In this document: positions 1 through 11,075 of the stretch, in pieces
How the letters are laid out: each line of letters opens with the position of its first letter
Numbering within the stretch: the first letter of the stretch is position 1
Origin: Rhynchopus euleeides
Lineage: Eukaryota > Euglenozoa > Diplonemea > Diplonemida > Diplonemidae
Direction: 5' to 3'
NCBI GenBank assembly: GCA_963210315.1
Contig: OY723291.1
Coordinates: 1,550,001-1,614,000, forward strand
DNA length: 64,000 nucleotides
Position numbers and translations under genes: made by a program
The notes under the pieces: generated by a model
The model's input: only the letters and a program-made list of their open reading frames with translations
Told to the model about the DNA's origin: nothing
The model's database searches: none

Positions 1-1
1 G

Positions 2-3000
2 ATGGAGCCCGAGTCGGGGTCAGAAGAGAGTAGCAGCAGCAGCAGCAGCGGCAGCAGCGATGGGAACAGCGCATCCGATACAGACAGCAGCGGGGGTGGG
101 CGGGTGCGCTCCACGTCTGGTGTGCTGTCGGAGGCTGGGCGGCGCAACCGCTATCTGCGCGGGGCGGAGCCCCGCACCACAGGGGGGACCAAGCGGGAGG
201 CATTTCTGAAATCGCACGGGGTCCGCCCGCTGTGTCCTGTCGGCGGGGGTGAGGCGCCTGGCACCGGCCATGTGGCCCGGCATTACGCCCAGGGGAACCA
301 CGGGGCATATGCCCTCGTGATGGATGCAACGCCTCTGTCGACCGGCGGTGTGGCTTCCCAGGGTGATGCGAAGAAGTCGCCCCCAAAAGGGGTGACCATC
401 GGGAAGCGCAGCTCCGTCAACCTGCATGCGCTCGACAGGGAGCAGCTGGATGGGGGTGCGGCGGCATGCGTGAAGGAGGCGGAGGAGGGGGAGCAGGACT
501 CGCCTGCCGTGTCCTTTGCGACGGACCCCCCGTCCTCCGCGTCGTCGGATCACGCCCGGTCGAGGGACCGGCAGGATCCGAAGTGGAAGCGGCAGGTGCA
601 CCAGATCCTGAAGGGGAAGTGGAAGGGAAAGTATCAGGTCATCGCCAACTTCAAGCTGGAGTCGCTTTCGGGGACCTGGCTGAAGTCGGCCATGCTTTTG
701 TTCTACATCTCGATTGCATTCGCGTTTGCCATGAAGATGTACACCGAGAAGGTTACGCAGATAGACAACATATGCAGTGTCGGGGGCACCACTGACTTCG
801 GTGACACTGACGGAACTGGGTGGAACAGCAGCGCGTGTATGGAGTCCTTCTCCCAAGATGAGCCTATTCCAATAGACAACGTGCAGAATGTCGACTATAT
901 CCTATGTCCCTCCCGGACCTGTCTGAAGTGGGCAGCGCGTGTGCCCAAGCTGTCTGTGCTGAATAAGATGTATTTCATTGGGTTCACCGTGGAGGCCTAC
1001 GCACCGAATCACGAGCATTATGAAGCTGACATGTGGTTTGCCGGGTTCTCACACCAGCTGAACGATCAGGGGATCCCCATTGACAACGGCGAGCTGCTCC
1101 CCCCAAGTGCCTTCCACATCCGGAATGAGACTTACTCGAACCGGACGGAGGATTGGGAGAAGATGACCCGGAAGTTCACCTGCAAGCAAGGGATGCGGTG
1201 TGACTTCGATTTTTTCCCGGAGCCGATCTATGCGACGAGCAATGTGCGGCACCTGCAGCTGCTGCTGCTCAACGCGGATGCGATGGATCCGGTGCTCAAC
1301 TCCAGCGACACGCAGACGGCACCCGCGGTGGCCATCATCTACACCTACTGGCTGGAGAGCGTGATCGAGCTGTGCGTGAGGTACGGCGGGTTGATCCTCG
1401 TGTTCTTCTTCATGGTGGTGTACACCCGCACCCTGGGGTGCAGGAACTTCTGCGGGATGCGGCCCCACTTCCGGCAGCACGGCACGGCCCGGTCGAAGCC
1501 GTGGCTGCTGGAGCAGAAGTGGACCCTCATTGTCCTCACCCTCTCGGTGCTGTACCTCAACCCGATGAAGTTGCCCTCGATGTACTACTTCGCAAGGGGG
1601 GGCCTCGTGTTGGACGGGCCGGGCTGGACATGGCGCGACCGCGTCTTCTATTTCATCGATGTGAACCTGCCCGCCTACTTCATCAACCTGGTGCGCATGT
1701 GGATGCTCATCATCTACGCCTGCTGCTTCAAGAAACCCCCGAAGCTGTCCCTCCAACGCAGACACTTCGGGCGGTCGTGGCCCTACTGGCTGGTTGTGCT
1801 GTGGTACATCACATTCCTCCTGCAAGACTGGATCCGCCTGAAGGCGGAATACCGTGCCTACTACGTCATGGAAAGCCCTGACACCGGCGTGTGGCAGGGC
1901 AACCTGATTGCCAACAGCGCTGTGTTCACGGTGCTCATCGGGATCTGGATGGTGGCGATGGTGGTCTTCTTCTTAAAGGCATCGCACGACCTGATCCACC
2001 GCCACTACTGGAAGACAAAGAGCAGGCAGCTGTCCTTCCGCATGTTTGTCGTGCTGGTTGTGTGGCATGCGATCTACGTCGGCTCCTCTGTCGCCTACTG
2101 CTGGTATCAGTTTCAGTTCGGCAGGGCTGTCCTGGAGGACATGGTGTGCCACAACGTGACGACAGGCCACACGGTGGGCGACACCATCACCAACATCGTG
2201 TTTGTCCTGATCCTGACCTACTTCCTGTCCCCCGTGGTGTTCAAACCTGGTCACGCCCCCCCAGATGCCCTGGACAGAGAGTGGGTGTCGACGAAGTGGC
2301 GCACACCCTGGAAGTCGTTTGTGAACTACCAGTCCAACTCCACGATGTACTTCTTCCTCTGGGAGCGTGAGAGGGAGGTGTTCGACCAGGCGCAGCACGC
2401 GGATTCCGGGCTGGGGAATAAGAGCAACTTCCCGAGGCTCAACGCAGCGATGCGGCGCGTGCGCCGCACCGTGCAGCACGGGAGGCAGCGTGTGGAGGAC
2501 GGGCTGAACACCGCCCGCGCACAGCTGAAGGAAACCCGCCAGACTCTTCAGACCAAAATTGTTGACTCGCAGTGGACCCAGTCCTTCGCAAGGTATGACG
2601 AGATAAGAACAAGGGCAGGGGATCACACAGGGCAGGCGGAGCAAGCTCTTCTTTGCTGCCCGCCTCTCCCTGAGGGAAGTGTTTCACAAGCCACATTTCA
2701 TTCACCTTCAACTTGGCTCTGTCGGGGTGGGGGCAGGCAGCGCCTGTGGGGGGGGATCCGTGGGGATGCGGCCCCCGTTCTGCGGCATGATGACATATTT
2801 AGTAACCTGAACAACAAGCGTGCCGCAAAGGGTGTGCCTGGGGTGTGTCTTGCTGCCTTTGGCGCTGCGCCCGGCATCGCTGCGGCGCGCGGTGCGCGTT
2901 TGCTGGCGGGGCTGGTGATGCGGCGCGGCTGCAACACCACCCCCTCTGGGGCACACCCTCCAGCGGCTCGCGATGGAGAGATGGCAATTCTGACCGCTGG

Positions 3001-5763
3001 CGCTGAGTGTGATGTGACACGTTGCCCGGGGGGCGCTCTGTGTGTGAGGGGGGGTGTAATAACTAATCAATCCCGCAAATTCGAATCGGCGAAATTCTCG
3101 TCATGTGTTTCAACGCTTGGTAAGGGTTTGCATTGCCGGCCTGCCCACAGCAGGCTGACAGCCCTGCTGTGGGTGGCCATCCCTAGAGGTTACCTTTGGC
3201 TGCTGACCATCCACACACACCCCCCCCACCCTGCCCCTGCACACACAGGCGCTCTGAGAAGGACGGGACTCCGAACGACAGCTTCGGGGGCCCCTTCGCG
3301 GGGATCGGCGGATACCTGCAGAATATCCTGAGCCACGGCGTGCTGTCCGACAGCCCGCGCCGCACAAAACTGTCGCCGACATTCTCCGATGAAAACAACC
3401 GGCAGGGCCTGGGGGTGTCGCTGGTGAGCTCACCGCGCACGTCGATGTCGTCGACACTGGAGGTGCCCCTCTTCAACAATGACAATCCGGGGGCGCCGAT
3501 CGATGCGTCGTCAAAGCTGTGCACGCGGTCCCCGAGGAGCCGCATCACCTTTGGGTCGATCAGAGAAATGCCTAGCCCTGGGCTGGCCTCGCGGAAGCCG
3601 AGGTTTGAGAGGAGAGCCACCGTGACTGATAGTGACAGGGACTGCCTGGAGGAGATTGCGAAGCCTGTGACTTCAATCAGCACATCGGGCACGCCCGACC
3701 GCAGCGGGATGAACGGGCAGCTCCTGCTGCAGCACACACAGTCTGCGCTGCCCTTCGCCATCGACACCCACTCCTTCGCGTACCGCAATGTGCATGCCGC
3801 GCAGAAGTCTGCGCGTGGCCCGCGCAGCCCTATCCTGAAGAAGCCGCAGGCCCAGCGTGAGGTGGATGACGAGGAGACAGAGTCGATACCCTTCGACAGC
3901 TGGTCTGCAGAGTATGACGACGAAGCTTCCACTGCCGCGACTGGGCAGGACAGGAACAGCAACGGCGACCCCGAGATTGAGATCAAACCGCTGTTCAGCC
4001 TGGAGCTCTGCACCGACATGCTGCTGCTGAGCTGGGAGGCGTACGGCGAGGAGCCCGGCAGCAACCACGCAGAGGAGTATCAGGGCAAGGCGATGCCGAT
4101 CGACGTCCGGCGGCACGGCTACGAGCTGCTGGAAGTGGTGCACTCCTGCGTGGATGGGAAGACCGTCACATTCGAGAAGCTGCACCCCTACCACCCGCAC
4201 CCCCTGTCGTACCGCTACCTGCGGGCCTTCACCTGCTCGAAGTGCGGCACGACGAGCAGCCGGGGTGAGAAGAACCACTCACACCACCAGGGTGGCATGT
4301 GCTATGCCTGCGGCGTGTGCTCCCGCTCCGCAAGGGTGTCTGTGTATGCCCTCTGCAGGTCCTGCTTCCGCAACGGCCTCGTGGAAGAGCTGGAGAAGAA
4401 CCAGGCGGTGGAGGGCGCGGTGACGGACGACGAAACGGACTCCGAACTCTTCAGCTCGGTGAACCGGGCTGCCGACACAGACGGGGAAGAGAGGCGCCGC
4501 GCCAGGCGGCGGTCCAAACAGGACAAGAAGGGCCGCCTGGGGTCCATGATACAGGATAAGACTGACCGTGCCCGGGAGGGCCTGAAGGATCTGAAGGACA
4601 CTGTGAGCGCCAAGGGAGACGCGGTGCGGAGCGAGATGAAGAAGCTGTCGCAGGAGGCACGCGAGCTCCTGTCCTCCCTCCGCTCCCAGGAGGACCTCAT
4701 CAAGACGGCAGACCTGCAGGCCATGATCTGTAAGAACGCGAAGCAGATTGTCGTCGTCTTCCGCGGGACGCACAACCTGCAGAACGTCAAAACCGACTGC
4801 CACATGACACGCGAGGTGATCGAAGACATGATCCACGACAAGGAGTTCGACCTGCTGGACCTCTCCTCCTGGATCTACCGCCTGAAGCGGAAGTCGGGCT
4901 TCGGCCTCCCCCGCTGCCACAAGGGCTTTCTCGCCGCCTTCCACAAGATAGGCCCCGAGGTGATGAAGCGCCTCGTCCCCATCCTCGAGTGTTACCCACA
5001 CCACGAGATCTGCTGCACGGGGCACTCCCTCGGCGGTGCCCTCACGGTCCTCCTCGCCTATTGGGTCCGCAGATACGTCGGGAAGGAGCCTGTGGTCTAC
5101 ACCTTTGGCTCACCCCGGATGGGCAACAGCACCTTCTCCGCGCTGATCGACAGGAACATACCCCATATATTCAGGGTGGTGAATCAGAGCGACGTCATAC
5201 CGACAATGCCCTGGCGTGTCTTCGGGACGCTTTACAAGCATGTCGGGAGGGAGGTGTGCGTGGATAAGACAGGGAATCTTATTATCGAGCCAACTTTTAT
5301 CGAGCGTTTTATCGGGCCAACCAAAGCGCGGACGGATCGCGGTGTGCTGGGTGCTTTCCGCATCCTCTGGCCATCCGCCTCGCTGACAGACCATGCGATG
5401 GTGAACTACGCAAAGTCCATCTCGAGGATTGCAGAATACTTCAAGGTGACCGACTGCAGGGTGCAGGTCTACCGCTGCAAGAGGACCTCCTATCTACAGC
5501 ACCGCGTGAGGTGGAATGTCGACGGCAACTGCATCCTCTGCGCGCAGACCCCTTCGGGGCTGTGCGACGTCTCCGGGAATGCCCACCTCGGCACTGAGGT
5601 GCTGCGGTGCCCCGGGGATCAACAGTCCAGCGCGGGTGCCAGCAGGGCCGCCACCCAATCGGCATTCCCCCTGAGGGACGACGAGGTTGCGGAGTGCAAC
5701 GACTCGCAGGTCTTCCTCAGCCCCCGGGGCGGAGTCAGCCGAATCCCCAGCGTGCTGCTGTAG
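2..5763 (+). CDS. Eight-TM (Wntless-like topology) / class 3 lipase fusion protein, 2 exons
   Basis: Joined as 2-2592 + 3249-5763, the frame stays open for 1701 residues; the ATG at base 2 may not be the true start because the window begins there. The N-terminus is Ser/Asp-rich. A first TM (about residues 225-248) is followed by a Cys-containing lumenal region and seven more TMs (about 453-747). This 1+7 arrangement, with an EQKW..LYLNP segment before the third TM, recalls Wntless/TMEM181-type GOLD 7-TM proteins (tentative). The C-terminal half has a CxxC-rich, probably zinc-binding patch (about 1190-1240), a charged helix, then an alpha/beta-hydrolase of lipase class 3: VVFRGT oxyanion region, GHSLGG with Ser1457, Asp1512 in NQSDVIP and His1579 in TDHAM form a complete triad. 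Like animal DAG lipases it couples TMs to a cytosolic lipase, so membrane acylglycerol or phospholipid hydrolysis is likely. Lipase call sure, membrane family less so. Confidence 0.85.
2593..3248 (+). other. Intron of the TM-lipase gene
   Basis: GTATGA donor after ...TTCGCAAG and CACACAG acceptor before GCGCTCTGAG. Both sides join in phase 2 and restore one frame. A branch-site-like TAACTAAT lies at about 3060. The frame happens to stay open through the intron, but its translation is low-complexity and unlike the flanking protein. Confidence 0.8.
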
Positions 5764-6700
5764 AGAAGTGTAGCCCATGAGATGGGGTGCTTGCCGGTTG
5801 GGGTGTGTGTGGGGTTGTGGCGCTGCCGACGACGAGCCATGCGAACCGCACAAAGGGATGGGGAGGGGGTGGGGGTGGGTGGGGATTGAGTCGTGTTGTT
5901 CGTTTCTTGGAGAGGGGGGGGGGGGATGGGGGATACCCTTCAGCTCTTGTTGTCTACTGCAGGCACCTTCCTGGGCAACAGGCGGGAAGAGAATGCTGGG
6001 AGGGCCTTTATAGTATCGCCTCCTGCTGCCATCTCTGAGAGGTGGGTGTGCTGTGAATGGTGTGGCTTGTGATATGTTGATCCAACTTGTTTTTATTTTT
6101 TTTAGTTAGAAAAAGGAAGGCGTTTTGGGCCCCGCCGTCGTTGCACGCCTCTCCCCCTTCCCTTTGCACGATAAAAAGTGAGAAACCCATTCACCCTCGC
6201 TCGCTGCCTGATGTCCTTCAAACCCTGTGTCAAAAGATGTGCCAGCCGGGACGCCTATTTTCTGTTGAGTCCCTTACTTTTCTGCACTTCTGAAGGAATG
6301 GCCCCTTTGTGGACATCGCCTGTGCCTGGTCACGTCGCCAGGTCGGTGGTCGTCGACAAGAAATCCAAAAATAGATCTCCGGAGGTTTGTCGTGAAAAGC
6401 CGACTTCTGCCCCCTTCTTCCTGCCAATACATTGCAATGGAACCCTCGAGGCAAGAAAATGCGGCTGAGAGGTGGTGGGAAGGGAGGGAGGGAGGGGGAT
6501 AAATCAGTGAGGTTATCTCATTCCACGCGCGTGTTCGATTTCTCAACAGGGGGGGGGGGGGTTTGCGGGTTAGTTGGTCCGTGGGCATTCTCTTAGGGAG
6601 GGGGGGGGGCGTTTCCATTTTTCCGGTTTAGTTGCTCCACACAAAACGCAGGTATGGGTGGGGGGGGGAATCGAAAACCGTCGATTTTTTTGTGTTGTTA
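5764..6700. other. Intergenic: 3' flank of lipase gene
   Basis: No convincing coding region. It holds G-homopolymer runs (5917-5930, 6550-6561, 6598-6609, 6659-6668) and T-rich stretches, consistent with 3' UTR and spacer. Confidence 0.5.
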
Positions 6701-7042
6701 CTGGGGGGGGGGGGCAAATACAAGCATACATGCTAATACAAGCATACATGCGAATACAAGCATATTTTGAAAATCCGGATTTATATAAAAATTTCAGGCT
6801 AATAGAAGCATACATGCTTCTATTAGCCTGGTAGAAAATATTGGGTATTTTTGGGGTTTTTGGGGGTTTTCCACCACAAAATTTCAAATTTTTCTACCAG
6901 GCTAATACAAGCATATATGCTTGTATTAGCCTGGTCAACAAAAATTGGGTTTTTAGTATGCTTGTATTCGCAGTATAGCCATTTATAATTTTTCCAGAAA
7001 GCCCCGCATTATGCGAGCTGGCACGCTTAATACAAGCATATA

Positions 7043-8026
7043 GGGGGTCTTCGCTCCGGGTCAATTTGGGTCAACTTGGGTCAATTTGGGTCACCCTGGG
7101 GCTTTTCACCTTAGGAAAATGGGGGGCTTCGCTCCGGGTCAATCTGGGTCAGCTTGGGTCAGTGACCCGGAGCGAAGCCCCCCCCCTTAGGTGACCAAAA
7201 ATAGGTGAAAATTTTTGCCTATGTTCCCTTGTGTCAAACTTGGAGTCTGACCCAAAAATCGGAATCTGTGACCCATGGTTTATATGGGCAAACCTGAAAA
7301 TTTCCGACTTTTTCCTCAATTTTTCCCACTTCCTGGCCATACCTTTCCCGACCCAAAATCAAACAAATGCAGCGGAAAATGGCCAAAAATAGGCCAAAAA
7401 ACCCCAATTTTTTTCCTATGGGAACGAACATGGGGGTCTTCGCTCCGGGTCAATTTGGGTCAACTTGGGTCAATTTGGGTCACCCTGGGGCTTTTCACCT
7501 TAGGAAAATGGGGGGCTTCGCTCCGGGTCAATCTGGGTCAGCTTGGGTCAGTGACCCGGAGCGAAGCCCCCCCCCTTAGGTGACCAAAAATAGGTGAAAA
7601 TTTTTGCCTATGTTCCCTTGTGTCAAACTTGGAGTCTGACCCAAAAATCGGAATCTGTGACCCATGGTTTATATGGGCAAACCTGAAAATTTCCGACTTT
7701 TTCCTCAATTTTTCCCACTTCCTGGCCATACCTTTCCCGACCCAAAATCAAACAAATGCAGCGGAAAATGGCCAAAAATAGGCCAAAAAACCCCAAATTT
7801 TTTCCTATGGGAACGAACATGGGGGTCTTCGCTCCGGGTCAACTTGGGTCAATTTGGGTCACCCTGGGGCTTTTCACCTTAGGAAAATGGGGGGCTTCGC
7901 TCCGGGTCAATCTGGGTCAGCTTGGGTCAGTGACCCGGAGCGAAGCCCCCCCCCTTAGGTGACCAAAAATAGGTGAAAATTTTTGCCTATGTTCCCTTGT
8001 GTCAAACTTGGAGTCTGACCCAAAAA
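7043..8026. repeat. 389-bp tandem repeat, about 2.5 copies
   Basis: Units start at 7043, 7432 and 7821 (period 389). The third is partial and lacks about 17 bp of the GGGTCAA(C/T)TT sub-repeats. Each unit carries the element's own end sequence plus an internal inverted copy (CTTCGCTCCGGGTC...GACCCGGAGCGAAG), so partial end duplications exist inside the element. Confidence 0.9.
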
Positions 8027-8039
8027 GCGGCCAGATTTT

Positions 8040-8130
8040 TCTGGGGACTTTTGGTGTCCCCAATTTTTCAATTTTCGAAAAATAAGCTCACTTTGCTAAA
8101 CTGGACCCAACTCCCCACACTCTTTTTTTC
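8040..8130. repeat. Dispersed module, copies at 44457-44543 and (inverted) 37436-37482
   Basis: The segment from GGGGACTTTTGGTGTCCCC through the ACTCCCCACACTC run recurs almost exactly at 44457-44543. Its right part recurs inverted at 37436-37482, and the last 20 bases appear at 30337-30358. It probably belongs to an unidentified mobile element. Confidence 0.7.
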
Positions 8131-8223
8131 CGACTTTTTCACGGGTTTTTTCCGGTTTTTTTTGGTTTTTTTTGGCGGATGGAGCGAAGACCCCCATATG
8201 CTTGTATTTGCCCCCCCCCCCAG

Positions 8224-9121
8224 TAAGAATTTCCTGGAGGGTGCGTTCCTTTCTTGAGTACGTATGCGCGGTGCCTGTTGAAAGTGATGTGCAGGCTCAC
8301 CGGGCAGTCATCTTTCTTCAAGCTGTGCTGACAAAAATAAACGCGCTGGGCATTCGACTGCCGAGGCCACTTGTCCTCAGCCCCCCTGCTCCTGGCCACT
8401 GCATGGCGCACTTTGCGTACACAACAGAACGAAGAGGCGCCCACGATCTCTATATCGATCCTCCTCTCCCCCTCCAACCAAAGAGGGTGCTTCTGTCGTA
8501 CCGTGCGACGTGAGTGTAATGACTTGCGAGGGCGTGATGGAGAGTGAGAAAGCGAGAGAGAAGGGGGGGGTGATGTGAATGTTCTTCTCACGGGAACATC
8601 ACACGTTTAAAGTATACGATAGGGGAGGAGGAGAGAGAAGGGGGGGGCTTGTGTGTCTTGTGAGCTTGTGTACAAAAGGAGGTGTGTCTGGGTGTGGGTT
8701 GGTTGTTGTCCAAACAATAGCAGGGCGCCCGAAGCCCTTCTGTGTGTGCCGTTCTGAACACAGAGAGCGGGGGGGGGGGGGGGGGATATATACCCACCCC
8801 CCTCCCTCATTCTGTGCGGTGTGCACTATGGACATCTTCCCCCCTCGACGTCGAGAGGCAGCCCTGTGGAAAAACCCCCCCGAGGGATCCACGCATATGT
8901 TGCGCACCAGCCCCCGCCATCCCTTCCCCCGAAACAATTTTTGTGTTCCGCATATGCACCGAGAGCGGGCTGCGGTGCTGCCTCCCCGCTGCCTACCCAC
9001 CCCACACACACACAACGTGCCACCACACCACAGAGGGGTTGAGCCGCCTCTCTCCTGGAGAGACACGATCCCCACCCCCCACCCCCCACCCCTCCTGCAC
9101 GTCTTCTCCTGCTTTTACACA
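8224..9121. other. Intergenic / 5' region of the ESCO-like gene
   Basis: No supported gene. A GT/GA-rich tract with poly-G (8768-8784) precedes a long pyrimidine-rich stretch (about 9040-9118) ending just before the ATG. In a trans-splicing euglenozoan this could be a splice-leader acceptor region, but the acceptor AG cannot be fixed from sequence alone. Confidence 0.4.
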
Positions 9122-10201
9122 ATGGGCGGCACGAAGAGGCAGGCTACCCTGTCCGAAATGTTCGGGGGATCCTTCAAAAGGCAACGCGCGGCCGGCACAC
9201 CCAATGCGCCGCACCCTGCACCACCAGCAGCCGCTGCGGCTGCGGCTGGGGCTAGGGCGGAGGACACGCCTCCTTTGGAACCCTGCCCGACCAGAGCCGC
9301 TCCGCGGCAGCCTGCTTCCGCTGCTGCGCCAGCCCCGGGTGATGCAAAGGCGAAGCCTGCAGATGCACTGTTCGCCTCCAGCGGGGCTGCCGACTGCGAG
9401 ATGCTGCGGGAGGTCCTCTTCGACCTCGGCGAGGTGGAGAGGTCGATGTCCCGCCCGAAGCGGGCCCCCCGCAAGCAGGCCTCGAAGGATGCCCCGGTTC
9501 AGCTCACTCTCAACCTGGGGCAGAAGAGCACCGTGGCGTGCCCGAAGTGCAGCATGGTGTACACCCCTGGCACGGAGGACGACCGCACGCACAGAGCCTT
9601 CTGCAGCACGCAGAGGGGCAAGGTTGTGGGGGGCTGGGGTGTGGTGCGGTGCACCGGGGACATCGCGCAGATCCATGTCGTAAAGCGCCCAAGCGGGGAG
9701 GCGTGGTGGGATGACGCGGATGTTGTGGAGCAGCCCTTCATGGGTGCCCTGGTGGTGCGGTGCAGCCCCCACGCGGGGAAGCAGTTCCGGGAGAACCTGG
9801 AGGTGGCGATGGGGCACTTCACGCGCAGGGGGGTGTCGTTTGGGGGTGCGACTGTGTTTGTCGCGGTTGATCCGCACGACTCCACCCTGCTCGCTGCGGT
9901 GTTCGCCGAGGTGTTCTCCCCGGCTCAGGCGGCGGAGGTGGCGGCCCTCGAGGGCCCCAGCGCGAAGCGCCCTGTCGTGGGGATCACCGCCGCATTCAAC
10001 GGGGCGTCAGAAGCCTCGGCGGGTTGCGATGGTCTGTCCGATTCGCACCCCCCGGCTGGCCTAATGTGTGATCTCGTCGCAGCTGTGCAGGCGCACACCG
10101 TGCACGGATATGCCGTGCCTCTGGGGCAGGTCCGCCTGAGGAGGGACGTCGACCCCGAGTCGCTTTACATCAGCCCGACGGCAATGCTGCCGTACTCCTA
10201 G
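9122..10201 (+). CDS. ESCO/Eco1-like cohesin (SMC3) N-acetyltransferase, divergent
   Basis: A 359-residue intronless protein. Eco1/ESCO enzymes acetylate SMC3 during S phase to establish sister-chromatid cohesion in the nucleus. Supporting features: a PIP-box-like QATLSEMF at residues 7-14 (PCNA contact; only one of the two usual aromatics is present); an Ala/Pro-rich linker; the family zinc finger at Cys140, Cys143, His157 and Cys161, with the yeast Eco1 spacing but Cys replacing the final His; then the acetyltransferase domain, recognisable from GWGVVRC and VVGITAAF through AGLMCDLVAAVQ and the HGYAVPLGQV strand to LPYS. The acetyl-CoA loop (RxxGIA in yeast) is degenerate here (PPAGLM). I chose the ATG after the pyrimidine-rich leader because the upstream frame is low-complexity. 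Family call good; activity uncertain. Confidence 0.8.
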   Translation: MGGTKRQATLSEMFGGSFKRQRAAGTPNAPHPAPPAAAAAAAGARAEDTPPLEPCPTRAAPRQPASAAAPAPGDAKAKPADALFASSGAADCEMLREVLFDLGEVERSMSRPKRAPRKQASKDAPVQLTLNLGQKSTVACPKCSMVYTPGTEDDRTHRAFCSTQRGKVVGGWGVVRCTGDIAQIHVVKRPSGEAWWDDADVVEQPFMGALVVRCSPHAGKQFRENLEVAMGHFTRRGVSFGGATVFVAVDPHDSTLLAAVFAEVFSPAQAAEVAALEGPSAKRPVVGITAAFNGASEASAGCDGLSDSHPPAGLMCDLVAAVQAHTVHGYAVPLGQVRLRRDVDPESLYISPTAMLPYS

Positions 10202-11075
10202 CCCTCGCTTTCCCTTCACTCCCGACAATTCAACCCCCCCGCTTAGATGCATAAAGAAGCGGCGGGAGGGTTGGGGGGTTTGGTGATGGTTGAGGGGGGT
10301 GGCGTGCCTTTCTGACATGGCTTCGCCAGGGAGGGGGGGGGCTGCCTGGCTGCCCATCACTATTGTACATGAATTTGATTTGATTTATTCTCCCGTCATT
10401 GCTTAGATGGTAAGGGTGGGGGGTGGGGGGGGGAGTAAACCGGGACTGTACCTTTGTATTCTTTCTGATATTTCTGTAACCCCCGCCACCCGCCCACCCC
10501 CACCCATTGTATGACTCGGGGGCGACTTGGGGGGCATACCCACGCGCCGTGTTAAAAATCTATTTCTTTGGCAGCAGCAGAGGAGACCGTGCCCAGGACT
10601 ACACACTGCCTTGTGCCCTTTGATGCGATGCCCGCTGAGCGACATACACGACAGTGGGGTGTCATCAGAGCTCGCGAGGTGGGACCTACACGAAGCAGAA
10701 AGATCAACGAACGCGTGTGGTTGCGGGGGGTGGGGCACACACACTTCCGGGTGGCAACAACCCCTCCCTCCGCTGCCCTCTAACGAAGCGAGGCTCATCG
10801 AGACTCACCGTGCACCGCCGCAACGGAGGGACGAAAACCCCCCCGCCCCCTCCCCGCCCCCCCTCCACTTCGAAGGGTTCTGCTCAGCCACATCACACCG
10901 GCCGTGAGAAGGGGGCTGGGATATTTGCCTTTGCGCTCACTCTCGACAATCAAACGCCCCCCAATCCCCAACCCTGCCCACCGCAAGCAACGCAGGATGT
11001 GAGGCGGCGCCCTCGGCACCTGCCGAGCAGCACCCACCACACCACACACCACCCCACGCCTCCGCCCTGCCTGCG
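10202..11075. other. Intergenic
   Basis: No gene seen. It contains G-rich and C-rich tracts and a CTCTCGACAATCAAAC stretch (about 10939-10954) that recurs with one change at 16743-16758 upstream of the small secreted-protein gene. This could be a shared promoter-proximal or leader motif. Confidence 0.35.

Larger units (their letters stand above)
7043..8195. mobile_element. Nested TIR element with GGGGGTCTTCGCTCC ends, ATA duplication
   Basis: The left end GGGGGTCTTCGCTCC and right end GGAGCGAAGACCCCC are exact inverted repeats. The ATA at 7040-7042 is repeated at 8196-8198, and removing the element restores a palindrome seen intact at 6906-6929. The first 13 bases match the 108-bp MITEs at 15131, 43028 and 47352, so this looks like a larger relative of that family. 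The interior is mostly a 389-bp tandem repeat. No protein is encoded. Confidence 0.8.
6701..8223. mobile_element. Foldback-type TIR element, TA target duplication
   Basis: Terminal inverted repeats begin CTGGGGGGGGGGGC followed by AAATACAAGCATA at the left and the exact reverse complement at the right (8196-8223). The flanks are ...GTTA and TAAG..., giving a 2-bp TA duplication. The subterminal region (6715-7042) is packed with palindromes of the type TACAAGCATATATGCTTGTA. No transposase is encoded, so the element is non-autonomous. A second element (7043-8195) has inserted into one of these palindromes. Confidence 0.75.

Noticed and set aside
20..856. 278-codon minus-strand frame opposite the lipase gene start
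   Set aside because: Arg/Pro/Ala-rich shadow of the strongly G/C-ending plus-strand coding sequence, no motif.
2593..3331. The first large frame continues open through 3331
   Set aside because: The extension is low-complexity, lies in a GTATG...CAG intron, and skipping it joins two convincing protein segments in phase.
7149..7820. Repeated short frames of 63-72 codons
   Set aside because: They are translations of the 389-bp tandem unit, not genes.
6701..8223. CRISPR-like or integron-like array from regularly spaced repeats
   Set aside because: Long 389-bp tandem units with no spacers, in a eukaryotic context with TIRs and target duplications.
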